From contig JADYZV010000043.1 of assembly GCA_020852965.1 (NCBI GenBank), positions 1 through 33,257 of the forward strand: a DNA stretch of 33,257 nucleotides, in the 5' to 3' direction. The stretch comes from Pirellulaceae bacterium (GTDB taxonomy: Bacteria; Planctomycetota; Planctomycetia; Pirellulales; Pirellulaceae). The notes under the pieces are model-generated. The model saw nothing but the letters and a program-made list of their open reading frames with translations, did not search any database and was not told the origin of the DNA. Both the position numbers and the translations under genes were made by a program. How positions within the stretch are numbered: the first letter of the stretch is position 1; each line of letters starts with the position of its first letter. This document shows positions 8,208 through 16,993 of the stretch, in pieces.

Positions 8208-9245
8208 CTAACGACTGGAGCCGGTATTCGGTCTAGTCGGGGCGCTCGGCTGGGGAAGGCTTGGGCTGCCCAGGTTCATCAACGGCACAAGCCCTTTGAG
8301 CTGTTCGTCGAGAATTACCTTGCGGCCGCCGTTGGCGAATACGCGTTCCATGGTCTCCAGATACATGCGCTGCCGCGTGATCTCAGGAGCCAGTTTGTAG
8401 CTTTCGTATTTGGCGAGCAATGCCGTCGTTTCACCTTCGGCTTCGGCCAAGCGGCGCGATGCATATCCCTCTGCTTCCCGAATCAATTTATCGCTGTCGG
8501 CATGTGCCAAGGGGAGGAGACTATTCCGCTCGCGAGTAGCTTCATAGATCAATTGCCCTTTCTCTTGAATCGAGGCGTTGACTTGGTCAAAAGATGGTTT
8601 GACGACGTCAGGAGGGGTGACTCGCTGTAGCTGCAGGTCGGTAATCTCGATTCCCGCATTGAAAAGCTCGAGTGCTTGTTTCATTTCGGATAGAGCGGCC
8701 AAGGCGATTTCCTCTCGCTTGCCGGTGAGAGTTTCATCGGCCGAATAATCGCCTACGATGCGATGCATGGTCGAGCGGGCGACGGCGACCAGAGTCTGTT
8801 CGAGCTGTTGATCATTGAAGCTGAAGATGTATTTCTCCGGCTCGATGACTCGCCAAAACACGTTCCACTCGACGACCGCTGCATAAAGATCGCCAGTGAG
8901 GATTAGCGCCTGCTCGTCGCTGCGACTGGCATCGGGGGAGGGCCAACCATCGGCTCGTTCGGCGTGTCCCCACGGAAGACGCAAACTGCGTTCACTCATA
9001 TCGACCAACACACGCTCGTCGACGCCTGGGATCTTGAAACGCAAACCTGGAGGCTGGGTCGAATGATACTTTCCAAATCGCAACACGACCGCTTGTTCGT
9101 GCGCGTCGACGACATAGGCTGCGCTCCAGCCGATGTAAGCCACTACCAACAAACCAAACGCTACGGCCGCTGCGCTAACCAGGCTGGACAATTGCTGCGG
9201 TGTCATGTCGCCCCAGTCGAAATTACTGGCGGGGTGTCGAGCCAT
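8208..9245 (-). CDS. hflK: HflK-like SPFH/band-7 protein, FtsH protease modulator
   Basis: Partner of HflC, 345 residues. An N-terminal membrane segment lies at about 20-43 (LVSAAAVAFGLLVVAYIGWS). It is followed by VVDAHEQAVVLRFGKYHSTQ and PPGLRFKIPGVDERVLVD of the SPFH domain, then EVEP-type helical regions, EREGYASRRLAEAEG-type coiled coil (seen as LIREAEGYASRRLAEAEGE) and a conserved RMYLETMERVF segment. The ATG at 9245 has AGGA about 9 nt upstream; the in-frame TTG at 9254 has none, so 9245 is preferred. The C-terminus is Pro/Ser-rich. Both Hfl proteins are expected to face the side of the membrane opposite the cytoplasm. Confidence 0.92.
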   Translation of the reverse strand: MARHPASNFDWGDMTPQQLSSLVSAAAVAFGLLVVAYIGWSAAYVVDAHEQAVVLRFGKYHSTQPPGLRFKIPGVDERVLVDMSERSLRLPWGHAERADGWPSPDASRSDEQALILTGDLYAAVVEWNVFWRVIEPEKYIFSFNDQQLEQTLVAVARSTMHRIVGDYSADETLTGKREEIALAALSEMKQALELFNAGIEITDLQLQRVTPPDVVKPSFDQVNASIQEKGQLIYEATRERNSLLPLAHADSDKLIREAEGYASRRLAEAEGETTALLAKYESYKLAPEITRQRMYLETMERVFANGGRKVILDEQLKGLVPLMNLGSPSLPQPSAPTRPNTGSSR

Positions 9246-9585
9246 GAGAATCAATCCTATCGTGAAATAATGTAAGCAAGCTTATCGGTGCCAATAGATC
9301 ATGGCCCAACGCGTCGCGCTGCTAGGCGCGGGCTGCCTAAAGTTAACCCTTTAGCCGCATCGCAAATCAGTGCGGACGACTGTTGAAAGCCTAGGCCCCA
9401 GATTGGACCTACCGTTGATGCTACCCGATGTTAGGAGGTATTGAGGCTAAAAGGCAGTGAACAACCCGAATAGTCGTTAAAAACCTGTTGTGCTCTACCT
9501 TGCTAAGCATTTTTGAATCGGTATTCAAACATATTAGCCATTTTGGGTACTCGCCGTCTGTCAAGGTTATATCGAAGACGGGTGG
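9246..9585. other. Intergenic region upstream of hflK
   Basis: 340 nt between the hflK start and the end of the short-chain dehydrogenase gene, both on the - strand. It should contain the hflK-hflC promoter. I see no convincing coding sequence, repeat or hairpin; the small open frame that begins at 9513 runs into antisense of the next gene and is not credible. Confidence 0.5.
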
Positions 9586-10374
9586 TTAGCGGGCGGTCCA
9601 ACCACCATCAACGGTCAGTAGGCTACCGGTGGTGTAACTGCTGGCGCGGCTGGCGAGGTAGATTGCGGCGCCCTGGATTTCTTCCGCCTTGCCCCATCGC
9701 TCGAGGGCGACGGCACCCACGATGAACTTCTTGGCTTCTTCGCTGTCGGCAATGGGGATATTCATCTCGGTGAGAAATGGTCCAGGGCAGATGGCGTTGC
9801 AGGTGATCCCTACGGGTGCCAGTTCGAGCGCCAGTGCGCGCGTCATTTGGACCACGGCCCCTTTGCTGCTGGCGTAGGGGGTGCGATTGGCCAAGCCAAC
9901 GACGCCCAACGTGCTGGCTAGGTTGATGATGCGTCCGTAGCCGGCTTGCTTCATGTGGGGGACCACTGCCCGGCAAGCATTCCAAGTTCCATGGACGTTG
10001 GTCTTGATCACGTCGTCGAATTGCTCGGGTGTGAGTTCGTCGATCGGTCCACGAATATTGATTCCTGCGCTGTTGACCAGGATATCGACTTTTCCCCATG
10101 CGGCCATTGCGGCGCCGACGGCAGCCTCCATGGCATGAGGTTCGGTCACATCCGCACCAAAGCTAAGGGCTGTGGCACCATAGTGTTGCTCGATGGCTGC
10201 GGCGGCAGTCGCTGCCGTGTCAGCTTGGCGGCTGACCAGCATGACTTGGGCCCCCGCTGAAGCCAGCCCAAAGGCGATAGCCAGCCCCAACCCTTTAGAA
10301 CCTCCAGTCAGCATGGCGGTGCGTCCATCGAGTCGAAATTGATCGATGCCCGGGAGGTCAATGAAGTCGCTCAT
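9586..10374 (-). CDS. Short-chain dehydrogenase/reductase (gluconate 5-dehydrogenase-like)
   Basis: Classical SDR enzyme, 262 residues, NAD(P)-dependent oxidoreductase in the cytoplasm. The cofactor motif is T23-GGSKGLG (TGxxxGxG). NSAG lies at 101-104, N126 in KTNVHG, S154 in NLASTLG, and the YxxxK pair is Y167-x3-K171 (YASSK). The PG motif (NAICPGPFLTEM) and the C-terminal VDGGW are present. Sequence style and length are those of gluconate/2-deoxygluconate dehydrogenases and 3-oxoacyl-ACP reductases, but the substrate cannot be assigned. Start ATG 10374. It is divergent from the ceramidase operon, with a 183-nt gap that must hold both promoters. Confidence 0.9.
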   Translation of the reverse strand: MSDFIDLPGIDQFRLDGRTAMLTGGSKGLGLAIAFGLASAGAQVMLVSRQADTAATAAAAIEQHYGATALSFGADVTEPHAMEAAVGAAMAAWGKVDILVNSAGINIRGPIDELTPEQFDDVIKTNVHGTWNACRAVVPHMKQAGYGRIINLASTLGVVGLANRTPYASSKGAVVQMTRALALELAPVGITCNAICPGPFLTEMNIPIADSEEAKKFIVGAVALERWGKAEEIQGAAIYLASRASSYTTGSLLTVDGGWTAR

Positions 10375-10557
10375 CGAGAGTCTTTCCAGTCAAGTCGCTT
10401 GGGTGGTGTTATACTATTCTGTCGAGGAGCAGAGGACGCTTCTGGTAAAGACTCTCCGCAAGCCCCGACTCCATTCGACCTACTCCCTTCCATAGGTAGC
10501 CGATGTCCCAACCAGGATACACCCATCTATGGACCCGCCACAACCTGGAATGAATCT

Positions 10558-11985
10558 ATGAACCGAAGACTACTTGTTTTTGCTGCGACGACCTTTACGA
10601 CAACGCTTCTAATGCTCACCGCAGCCGCATTAGGCGGCGACTCCACATGGAAAGCTGGTGCAGCCAAGGCCATGATCACCCCCGAGAAGCTGATGTGGAT
10701 GGCCGGTTATGGTTCGCGCACTCGCCCGGCCGACGGCAAGCTGACCGAACTTTGGGCGAAAGCGCTCGTGCTGGAGGACCAGGATGGCAATCGCGGTCTG
10801 GTGCTGACACTGGATCTCGTGGGTATCGATCGCACACTCTCGCAAGCAGTTTGCAATTCGCTGAAAGAGAAGTACGGGTTGCAGCGCGAGCAGATTGCGA
10901 TTTGCACATCGCATACCCACAGCGGTCCCGTCGTTGGTCACAATCTTGCGCCGCTGCACTACCGGTTGATCGATGCTTCCCAGCAGCAACTGGTCGACGA
11001 GTGGGTCGCGGGGTTTCAAAAGCAAGTGGTGGCCGTGGTTGGCGAAGCGATCAGCAATCTTGCCCCGAGCTGGGTGTCTTGGGGCAGTGGCACGACGACG
11101 CTTGCGGTCAATCGCCGCGAAAACCCGGCGGCGACTGTACCTCAGTGGCGAACCGAAGGCAAACTGAAGGGCCCCAGCGACTACGACGTGCCCGTGCTGG
11201 CCGTCCGAGATGCAAACGAGAAGCTGACCGCAGTTTTGTTCGGATACGCGTGTCACGCGACAACCTTGAGCGGCTATCAATGGTCGGGTGACTATCCCGG
11301 ATACGCTCAGATTGATTTGGAGAAAGCACATCCGGGCTGCGTCGCGCTGTTCTTTGCGGGTTGCGGTGCTGACCAAAATCCCTTGCCGCGCAGTACGGTG
11401 GAAATGGCGGAGCACTATGGCGAGCGATTGGCAACGGCCGTGGATACCGTCTTGATGACGTCGCAAATGCGCCCCGTAGAAGGCGCGCTGCAGACAACCT
11501 ACGCAGAGATCGCTCTGCCGCTCGACACCCTGCCGACGCGAGAGCAAATCGAGTTGAATGCAAAGTCCGAGAATCACTACGAAGTATCGCGAGCGACGAT
11601 GCTACTGGAGCAGATCGATAGCGGTGTGCCGCTCAGCCAAACGTATCCGTATCCCGTCAGCGCCTGGTCGATTGGCGATGATCTACAATTCGTAACGCTC
11701 GGCGGTGAAGTGGTTGTCGATTACGCAATTCGGCTCAAGAGCGAATTGACTGGGCCGGCGACATGGGTGGCCGGTTACTCCAACGACGTTATGGCTTATA
11801 TCCCCTCGCGACGAGTGCTTGCCGAGGGCGGGTACGAAGGCGGCGGTGCAATGGTTTACTATGGGTTGCCCAGCGTGTGGTCGCCAGAAATCGAAAACGA
11901 CATTGTTGCTGAAGCCCATCGACAAGTCGAACTCGTAGCGCCTCAAGGCACCCCTTCTGTCGAACTGCAGTCGCTTCGACCTTAG
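10558..11985 (+). CDS. Secreted neutral/alkaline ceramidase-like hydrolase
   Basis: Likely periplasmic or secreted zinc hydrolase with the N-terminal domain of neutral/alkaline non-lysosomal ceramidase, 475 residues. The start at ATG 10558 gives a signal peptide (MNRRLLVFAATTF... LTAAALGG); the in-frame extension back to 10339 lacks such a signal and overlaps the divergent gene. The catalytic domain shows AGAAKAMITP, CTSHTHSGPVVG (zinc His candidates), FGYACHATTLSG (His) and the conserved FFAGCGADQNP. The protein is shorter than true ceramidases and lacks a clear C-terminal Ig-like domain, so its amide or ester substrate is open. It is the first gene of a same-strand cluster with a cytochrome-type dehydrogenase and two amidohydrolase-fold proteins. 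Confidence 0.88.
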   Translation: MNRRLLVFAATTFTTTLLMLTAAALGGDSTWKAGAAKAMITPEKLMWMAGYGSRTRPADGKLTELWAKALVLEDQDGNRGLVLTLDLVGIDRTLSQAVCNSLKEKYGLQREQIAICTSHTHSGPVVGHNLAPLHYRLIDASQQQLVDEWVAGFQKQVVAVVGEAISNLAPSWVSWGSGTTTLAVNRRENPAATVPQWRTEGKLKGPSDYDVPVLAVRDANEKLTAVLFGYACHATTLSGYQWSGDYPGYAQIDLEKAHPGCVALFFAGCGADQNPLPRSTVEMAEHYGERLATAVDTVLMTSQMRPVEGALQTTYAEIALPLDTLPTREQIELNAKSENHYEVSRATMLLEQIDSGVPLSQTYPYPVSAWSIGDDLQFVTLGGEVVVDYAIRLKSELTGPATWVAGYSNDVMAYIPSRRVLAEGGYEGGGAMVYYGLPSVWSPEIENDIVAEAHRQVELVAPQGTPSVELQSLRP

Positions 11986-12016
11986 ACTACTTCCAAATGG
12001 TAACTAGGTGGTATTA

Positions 12017-15000
12017 ATGAATGTCTGGAGTCGGTTCGCATTGCAAGTAACACGACAGCAGCTCGGTATACTTCTCGCATCCATGCTCTCGTTCTCCTGT
12101 GGTTGGCTAAGTGCCGATGGATTGCCTCGCGTGGCCCCCAAGACTCCCTCGGAGGCCGTACAAACCATTCGATTGCAGGATGGTTTTCGTGCCGAGCTGG
12201 TGGCTGCAGAACCGATGGTGACCGACCCCATTGCCATGCAGTATGACGAGAATGGATTAGCCTACGTGATCGAAATGAACGACTACCCCTATTCGGACAA
12301 GTCGTACGACTTGGCGTGGCAGACGCAAACCTCCGAGCCCATCGGACGCGTTCGCTTGCTTGAAGACACCAATGGCGATGGGATATTCGACAAGTCGACC
12401 ATCTTTGCGGATCATCTTTCCTGGCCGACCGGCGTGGCGGTTTGGAAGGGGGGCGTTTACGTGATGGCCACCCCCGATGTCTTCTACTTGAAAGACACCG
12501 ATGGTGATGGTCGCGCCGACATTCGCCGAAAAGTATTTACCGGCTTTCATAAATACAACGTGCAAGCGGTGATGAACAACCCGCAATGGGGAATCGACCA
12601 TCGCATCTACGCTGCGGGATCGAGCAATGGAGGTGCAATCGAGTCGCCGTCAGGCAGCCACGATAATCAAAGCGACGCGCGGGCACCCGTGACAGTGATT
12701 CGTCGCAGCGATTTCCGCTTTGATCCGAGAGACGAACAATTCGAAGCAATTTCTGGGGGAGCACGATTCGGCCATTCCCATGATGACTGGGGGAATCGTT
12801 TCTTGACCGATATCCGAAATCCAGTGCAGCATGTTCTGTTTCCCACGCACTATCTACAGCGCAACCCGCTGCTTAATGCTCCGCGAGCGATCTGGGATGT
12901 CGTCCCCTCCGGCGATAGCCTTGCCGTCTTTCAGATCAGTCCTGCCGAGCCTTGGCGGGCAATCAATGCCGAGCGACTAACAGCGGACACGAGTAAGAAA
13001 TCCCCGTTCGATTCGACCGTAGCCAAAGGCTACGTGACCTCGTCCAGCGGTGTAACGATCTATCGAGGCGCGGCCTACCCTGAGCAGTACTATGGAAACG
13101 CCTTTGTCGGAGAAGTGGCTGGAAACTTGGTGATGCGTTACCAGATCAACGACGATGGGGTTACGTTCCAGGGGCAACGTGTCCATCAGGACTCCGAGTT
13201 TCTCGCGTCGACAGACAACTGGTTTCGTCCAGTCAATTTCATCAACGCCCCCGATGGAATGCTGCACGTCCTGGACATGTACCGCGAGACCATCGAGCAC
13301 CCATGGTCGATGCCAGATGATCTCAAGGCTCAAGTCGATTTGACCAGTGGCCGAGATCGTGGACGAATCTATCGTTTGGTACCCAACCGTTACCGCGATG
13401 GTTTCGTCAAACCAACAATTCCTCGCTTGGGATCCGCGACGACCAAGGCGCTCGTTGCGGAGCTTTCCAATCCCAATTCCTGGTGGCGAGAAACCGCCCA
13501 TCGATTGTTGTTTGAGCGGCAAGATACGAGTGAGAACACGGCGCTGAAATCGATGCTGCGCGAACATGAACTGCCACTTACCCGAGTGCATGCACTGTGG
13601 ACTCTGGAAGGAATGCAATCGCTCTCGGGCAACGACCTGGCAGTCGCGATCCAAGATCCCAATGCGCGCGTTCGAGAGCAGGCGATTCGACTCGCGGAGT
13701 CTCGGCTGGCACAATCCCCAGCGCTACTTCAACTCGTTGTCGAGGCGGCCACCGATAGTGATAAACGTGTCCGCTTTCAGGTCGCGTTTACCCTCGGCGA
13801 AGTCGACGACGAGCGGGTCAACGAAGCGCTGGCGACAATCGCCCGCCGCGATGCGGATGACCCGCTGATGCGAACGGCCATAATGAGTTCTGCATCCCGC
13901 TCCGATACGGCGATGTTGAAGATCCTGCTGCTGGATCGGCCCTTTACAGAATCCGATCATGGCTTAGAAACCATCTCGCAACTGGCCGTGATGGTAGGCG
14001 CTTCCGGCGACCTATCGCGCGCAGATGAACTGCTATTGGCCGTTTCCGATCACCCCCAAGCTGTGCAGGTTGCGATGGTTAGTAGCCTAGCGACCGGTCT
14101 GCGACGCGCAAAGCAAGACCTGGCTGCGCTGACTGACAATAAGGATTTTGCAAGTGGCCCGCTGATCACATCCACCCTGAACGATGCAGCAGCCAACGCT
14201 GTCGACGCAACGGCAACTATCGAGCAACGACAACAGGCGATTGCGTTGCTCAGCTATGGCCACTATTCGGATATCGAGCCAACCTTGCAGGAGTTGCTCA
14301 GCATCCAACATCCACCGAAGCTGCAATCGGCTGCCGCAAGTGCGCTCGTCGGCACGGCACGCCCCGAGATCGCTGCGCTACTACTCAAGCGATTCTCCAA
14401 GTTGACCCCCAGCCTGCAAGCCGAAATCATCGGCCATTTATTGCAACGTACGGTCTGGATTCCCGACGTCCTGGATGCGGTGGCGGCACACAGCGTGCCA
14501 GCCAAGTTGATTGCACCCAACCTACGCGCAGCCTATATGAAGAGCTCCTCCCCTGAGATTCGGCAACGCGCAACCCAGTTGTTTGCCAACGATTTACCGA
14601 GTTCTCGAAGCGAAGTGCTTGACAGGTACCAAGTCGCGTTGACTTTGGATGGCAATCAACAGCGAGGAGCTGAGATTTTTCGAAAAAACTGTCAGAGTTG
14701 CCATCGCTTTAACAACTTGGGATTTGAAGTGGGCCCGAACCTGGCCACGATCCAAAACCGAACGGCAGGGCAGTTGCTAGTTAACATTCTTGATCCCAGC
14801 CGAGAGGTCAGCCCGGATTTCTTAGAGTACATCGTGCTCTCGATCGACGGTCGTGTTGTCAGCGGAATGATCGCAGCCGAGAATGCGAACAGCATTACCC
14901 TGAGGCAAGCTGAGGGTGTCGAAACGAACATTTCAAGGAGAGATATTGATGCGATTCAATCCAACGGCAAATCGTTGATGCCCGAAGGAATTGAAGCGAT

Positions 15001-15061
15001 GATCACACCGCAGGAAATGGCGGACTTGATCACTTATCTGCTTTCTCTGGGAGCGAACTGA
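12017..15061 (+). CDS. PVC-type membrane-bound dehydrogenase / heme-binding (CxxCH) protein
   Basis: Large exported protein (1014 residues) of the family found in Planctomycetes and Verrucomicrobia. A signal peptide (about 1-37) leads into a soluble-dehydrogenase-like beta-propeller (about 45-460), with repeated calcium-like loops such as DTNGDGIFDKS and DTDGDGRADI and the HVLDMYRETIEHP block. HEAT-like helical repeats follow (about 475-850: REQAIRLAE, VRFQVAFTLGEVDD). The C-terminus is a cytochrome-c-like domain with C892-QS-C895-H896 for covalent heme and a candidate Met ligand in SLMPEGIEAM. I chose ATG 12017 (AGGTGG 5 nt upstream) over GTG 12008. It probably passes electrons from a sugar or alcohol substrate to the respiratory chain. 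The stop overlaps the next ATG by one base. Confidence 0.92.
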   Translation: MNVWSRFALQVTRQQLGILLASMLSFSCGWLSADGLPRVAPKTPSEAVQTIRLQDGFRAELVAAEPMVTDPIAMQYDENGLAYVIEMNDYPYSDKSYDLAWQTQTSEPIGRVRLLEDTNGDGIFDKSTIFADHLSWPTGVAVWKGGVYVMATPDVFYLKDTDGDGRADIRRKVFTGFHKYNVQAVMNNPQWGIDHRIYAAGSSNGGAIESPSGSHDNQSDARAPVTVIRRSDFRFDPRDEQFEAISGGARFGHSHDDWGNRFLTDIRNPVQHVLFPTHYLQRNPLLNAPRAIWDVVPSGDSLAVFQISPAEPWRAINAERLTADTSKKSPFDSTVAKGYVTSSSGVTIYRGAAYPEQYYGNAFVGEVAGNLVMRYQINDDGVTFQGQRVHQDSEFLASTDNWFRPVNFINAPDGMLHVLDMYRETIEHPWSMPDDLKAQVDLTSGRDRGRIYRLVPNRYRDGFVKPTIPRLGSATTKALVAELSNPNSWWRETAHRLLFERQDTSENTALKSMLREHELPLTRVHALWTLEGMQSLSGNDLAVAIQDPNARVREQAIRLAESRLAQSPALLQLVVEAATDSDKRVRFQVAFTLGEVDDERVNEALATIARRDADDPLMRTAIMSSASRSDTAMLKILLLDRPFTESDHGLETISQLAVMVGASGDLSRADELLLAVSDHPQAVQVAMVSSLATGLRRAKQDLAALTDNKDFASGPLITSTLNDAAANAVDATATIEQRQQAIALLSYGHYSDIEPTLQELLSIQHPPKLQSAAASALVGTARPEIAALLLKRFSKLTPSLQAEIIGHLLQRTVWIPDVLDAVAAHSVPAKLIAPNLRAAYMKSSSPEIRQRATQLFANDLPSSRSEVLDRYQVALTLDGNQQRGAEIFRKNCQSCHRFNNLGFEVGPNLATIQNRTAGQLLVNILDPSREVSPDFLEYIVLSIDGRVVSGMIAAENANSITLRQAEGVETNISRRDIDAIQSNGKSLMPEGIEAMITPQEMADLITYLLSLGAN

Positions 15062-15990
15062 TGCAGTCAACCGATCGACGATCATTCCTTTCGACCTCCG
15101 CAGCGGGCGTGGTTGGCTGCGTGGTTGGGGCGGGGAATTCGAATCTCGCGGCAGTCGCTGACGACGCTCCCCTTGCCAATGCCCCTTTTCGCACCTCGGA
15201 GCACGACGCGATTTGGGACTTGCACTGCCATTTTTCGGGTGTGACCGGGGATACTGTCGAGCAGCGAGCGGCGAAGTTGCTTGAGTACGCTGATCGGATG
15301 TACGTTCAACGACTTATCTTTTTCATGGGCTGGCCGTGGTCGTACACTCCGGAACCGGCGGAGTTTCGCAGGCAAAACGATCAAGTGTTGGGAGTGCTCC
15401 AGCGCTGGCCGGACCGCTTGCTCGGCTTTGCCTATTTGAATGCGAGCTTTCCAGACGAGTCGCTGGCGGAAATCGAGCGCTGTATCCAGAACGGACCGAT
15501 GGTGGGTGTCAAGTTATGGGTTGGCAGGAGATGCAACACCGAAGACGTCGATCCGCTCATTCGCCGCTGTGGTGAACTGAATGCATTGGTTTTTCAGCAC
15601 ACGTATTTGAAGATCACGGGAAACCTACCGGGCGAGTCGACACCTCAAGATCTTGCTGAGCTGGCTGCGCGAAATTCCAAGGTGCCGCTCATCTGCGGGC
15701 ACTGTGGCGCGGATTGGACGCTCGGCATTCGCGCCGTTCGCCAGTTCCCAAACGTTTCCGTCGGGATCAGCGGAAGCGATCCCACGGCGGGCTTTGTGGA
15801 AATGGCGGTTCGCGAGTTGGGAGCCGAGCGAGTGCTCTATGGCAGCGATATTGGCGGCCGTAGTTTTGCCTCGCAATTAGCCAAGGTCTATGGCGCGGAT
15901 ATCACCGACGCCCAACGAACTTTAATTCTAGGCGGAAATTTGCGGCGGATGTTGAAGCCGATCATGGACAGCAAGGGGATGCAGCAGTGA
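15061..15990 (+). CDS. Tat-exported amidohydrolase (amidohydrolase_2 family)
   Basis: TIM-barrel metal-dependent hydrolase or decarboxylase-like protein, 309 residues. The N-terminus MQSTDRRSFLSTSAAGVVGC is a twin-arginine signal, suggesting export in folded form. Metal-site candidates are all present: H55-x-H57 (WDLHCHFSG), K151 or E nearby (GVKLWVG), H180 (FQHTYL), H214 (ICGHCGADW) and D263 (LYGSDIGG). The family includes amidohydrolases and nonoxidative decarboxylases, so the reaction cannot be fixed. TGATG overlap with the upstream cytochrome gene and GTGA overlap with the next gene indicate one operon. Confidence 0.87.
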   Translation: MQSTDRRSFLSTSAAGVVGCVVGAGNSNLAAVADDAPLANAPFRTSEHDAIWDLHCHFSGVTGDTVEQRAAKLLEYADRMYVQRLIFFMGWPWSYTPEPAEFRRQNDQVLGVLQRWPDRLLGFAYLNASFPDESLAEIERCIQNGPMVGVKLWVGRRCNTEDVDPLIRRCGELNALVFQHTYLKITGNLPGESTPQDLAELAARNSKVPLICGHCGADWTLGIRAVRQFPNVSVGISGSDPTAGFVEMAVRELGAERVLYGSDIGGRSFASQLAKVYGADITDAQRTLILGGNLRRMLKPIMDSKGMQQ

Positions 15991-16778
15991 TTATCGATGT
16001 CAATGTTTATCTGTCGCGTTGGCCGTTCCGCCGACTGCCACACGACACTCCCGATTCTTTAGTCCGAAAGTTGCGTTTTCACGGAGTCGAACAAGCCTGG
16101 GCGGGAAGCTTCGACGGTCTTCTGCACAAAGATATTGCCAATGTCAATTCACGACTGGTGGCTGATTGCAAACAACACGGTGAAGGCCTACTCGTACCGG
16201 TGGGAGCAGTCAATCCGACTCTCCCGGATTGGCAAGACGATCTGCGGCGATGCCACGAAGTTCATCAGATGCGGGCCATCCGCATTCACCCTAACTACCA
16301 TGGATACAGTCTTGATTCCGCACTATGCGACGAATTGTTCCAGGCGGCGCAGGATCGCAGATTGATCGTTCAGTTGGTGCTCGCCATGGAGGACGTGAGG
16401 GTCCAGCATCCATTGATGCGCGTGGCCGTCGTTGACACAGCCCCCTTGGCTGCGCTGGTCAACAAGTTTCCGCGATTACCATTGGTGATCATGAACAACT
16501 CTGCCGCAGTTCGCACTGGCCAGGCGAGCGAACTTGCGAAGGTTGGCAACACTTTTTTTGAACTATCGCACTTTGAAAGCGTCGGTGGCTTAGAGAACTG
16601 GGTCAAGGAAGTGCCTGTGGAGCGGATACTATTCGGATCCTACTTTCCTTTCTTTAACCTTGAAGCCGCACTTTTGAAGTTCCAAGAATCACAACTGGGT
16701 GGCTTTGCGACGACTACAATCCAAGCGGGCAATGCTAAGGATTTGGTATTCGACTTGCATAGCCAGGAATCGCCCTGA
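15987..16778 (+). CDS. Amidohydrolase-fold protein lacking the usual metal ligands
   Basis: A 263-residue relative of the upstream amidohydrolase, starting with GTG in a GTGA overlap. The fold markers match: the MIIDVNVYLSRWP N-terminal strand, RAIRIHPNYHGY in mid-barrel, VERILFGSYFPFF near the end. The metal-binding HxH is N6-V7-Y8, the His of the FQH strand is replaced by IVQLVL, the GHCG strand reads IMNNSA, and the GSD aspartate is Y219. No signal peptide is visible, unlike its partner. It may be a non-catalytic subunit of the neighbouring enzyme or a protein with a different active site. The conserved length and intact frame argue against simple decay. Confidence 0.8.
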   Translation: MIIDVNVYLSRWPFRRLPHDTPDSLVRKLRFHGVEQAWAGSFDGLLHKDIANVNSRLVADCKQHGEGLLVPVGAVNPTLPDWQDDLRRCHEVHQMRAIRIHPNYHGYSLDSALCDELFQAAQDRRLIVQLVLAMEDVRVQHPLMRVAVVDTAPLAALVNKFPRLPLVIMNNSAAVRTGQASELAKVGNTFFELSHFESVGGLENWVKEVPVERILFGSYFPFFNLEAALLKFQESQLGGFATTTIQAGNAKDLVFDLHSQESP

Positions 16779-16829
16779 TCATCGGGCTGCACCAAGTTGA
16801 TCACACACTTATCGGTTTGCGGAAATCGA

Positions 16830-16993
16830 TCATGGCGTGGAGTGCAATGTGGGGAAGGTCGTTTCAATGTAGTGGCGGAATTGTTGATGAACTCCCTCTT
16901 CGTTCATTCTGGCCATGGAGATTGAGATCGCAGGGATGCGGATTGCTCCCTGGAATCGACTGAGTACCTCCGCTTCATCGAGCGTTAGCTTGG
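16830..16993 (-). pseudogene. Remnant of an M20-family peptidase N-terminus
   Basis: On the - strand, an open frame overlapping the end of the 443-residue protein gene encodes TLDEAEVLSRFQGAIRIPAI and FRHYIETTFPTLHST. These resemble the start of PM20D1 / carboxypeptidase-S-like M20 peptidases (LxxAIRIPTIS ... F..YLE..FP.VH). A stop at 16830-16832 ends the frame after about 50 family residues and the metal-binding parts are absent. The fragment is probably a decayed 3'-truncated gene copy left between two convergent operons. The assignment rests on remembered family consensus. Confidence 0.55.

Noticed and set aside
10339-10557. Extended start of the ceramidase-like protein
   Set aside because: The 73 extra residues overlap the divergent gene's start and have no signal-peptide character, while ATG 10558 gives a clear signal peptide.
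10630-11577. Long antisense open frame (315 codons) opposite the ceramidase-like gene
   Set aside because: It lies fully inside a gene with clear family motifs, and its protein is His/Arg-rich with no recognised domain. Typical GC-rich shadow frame.
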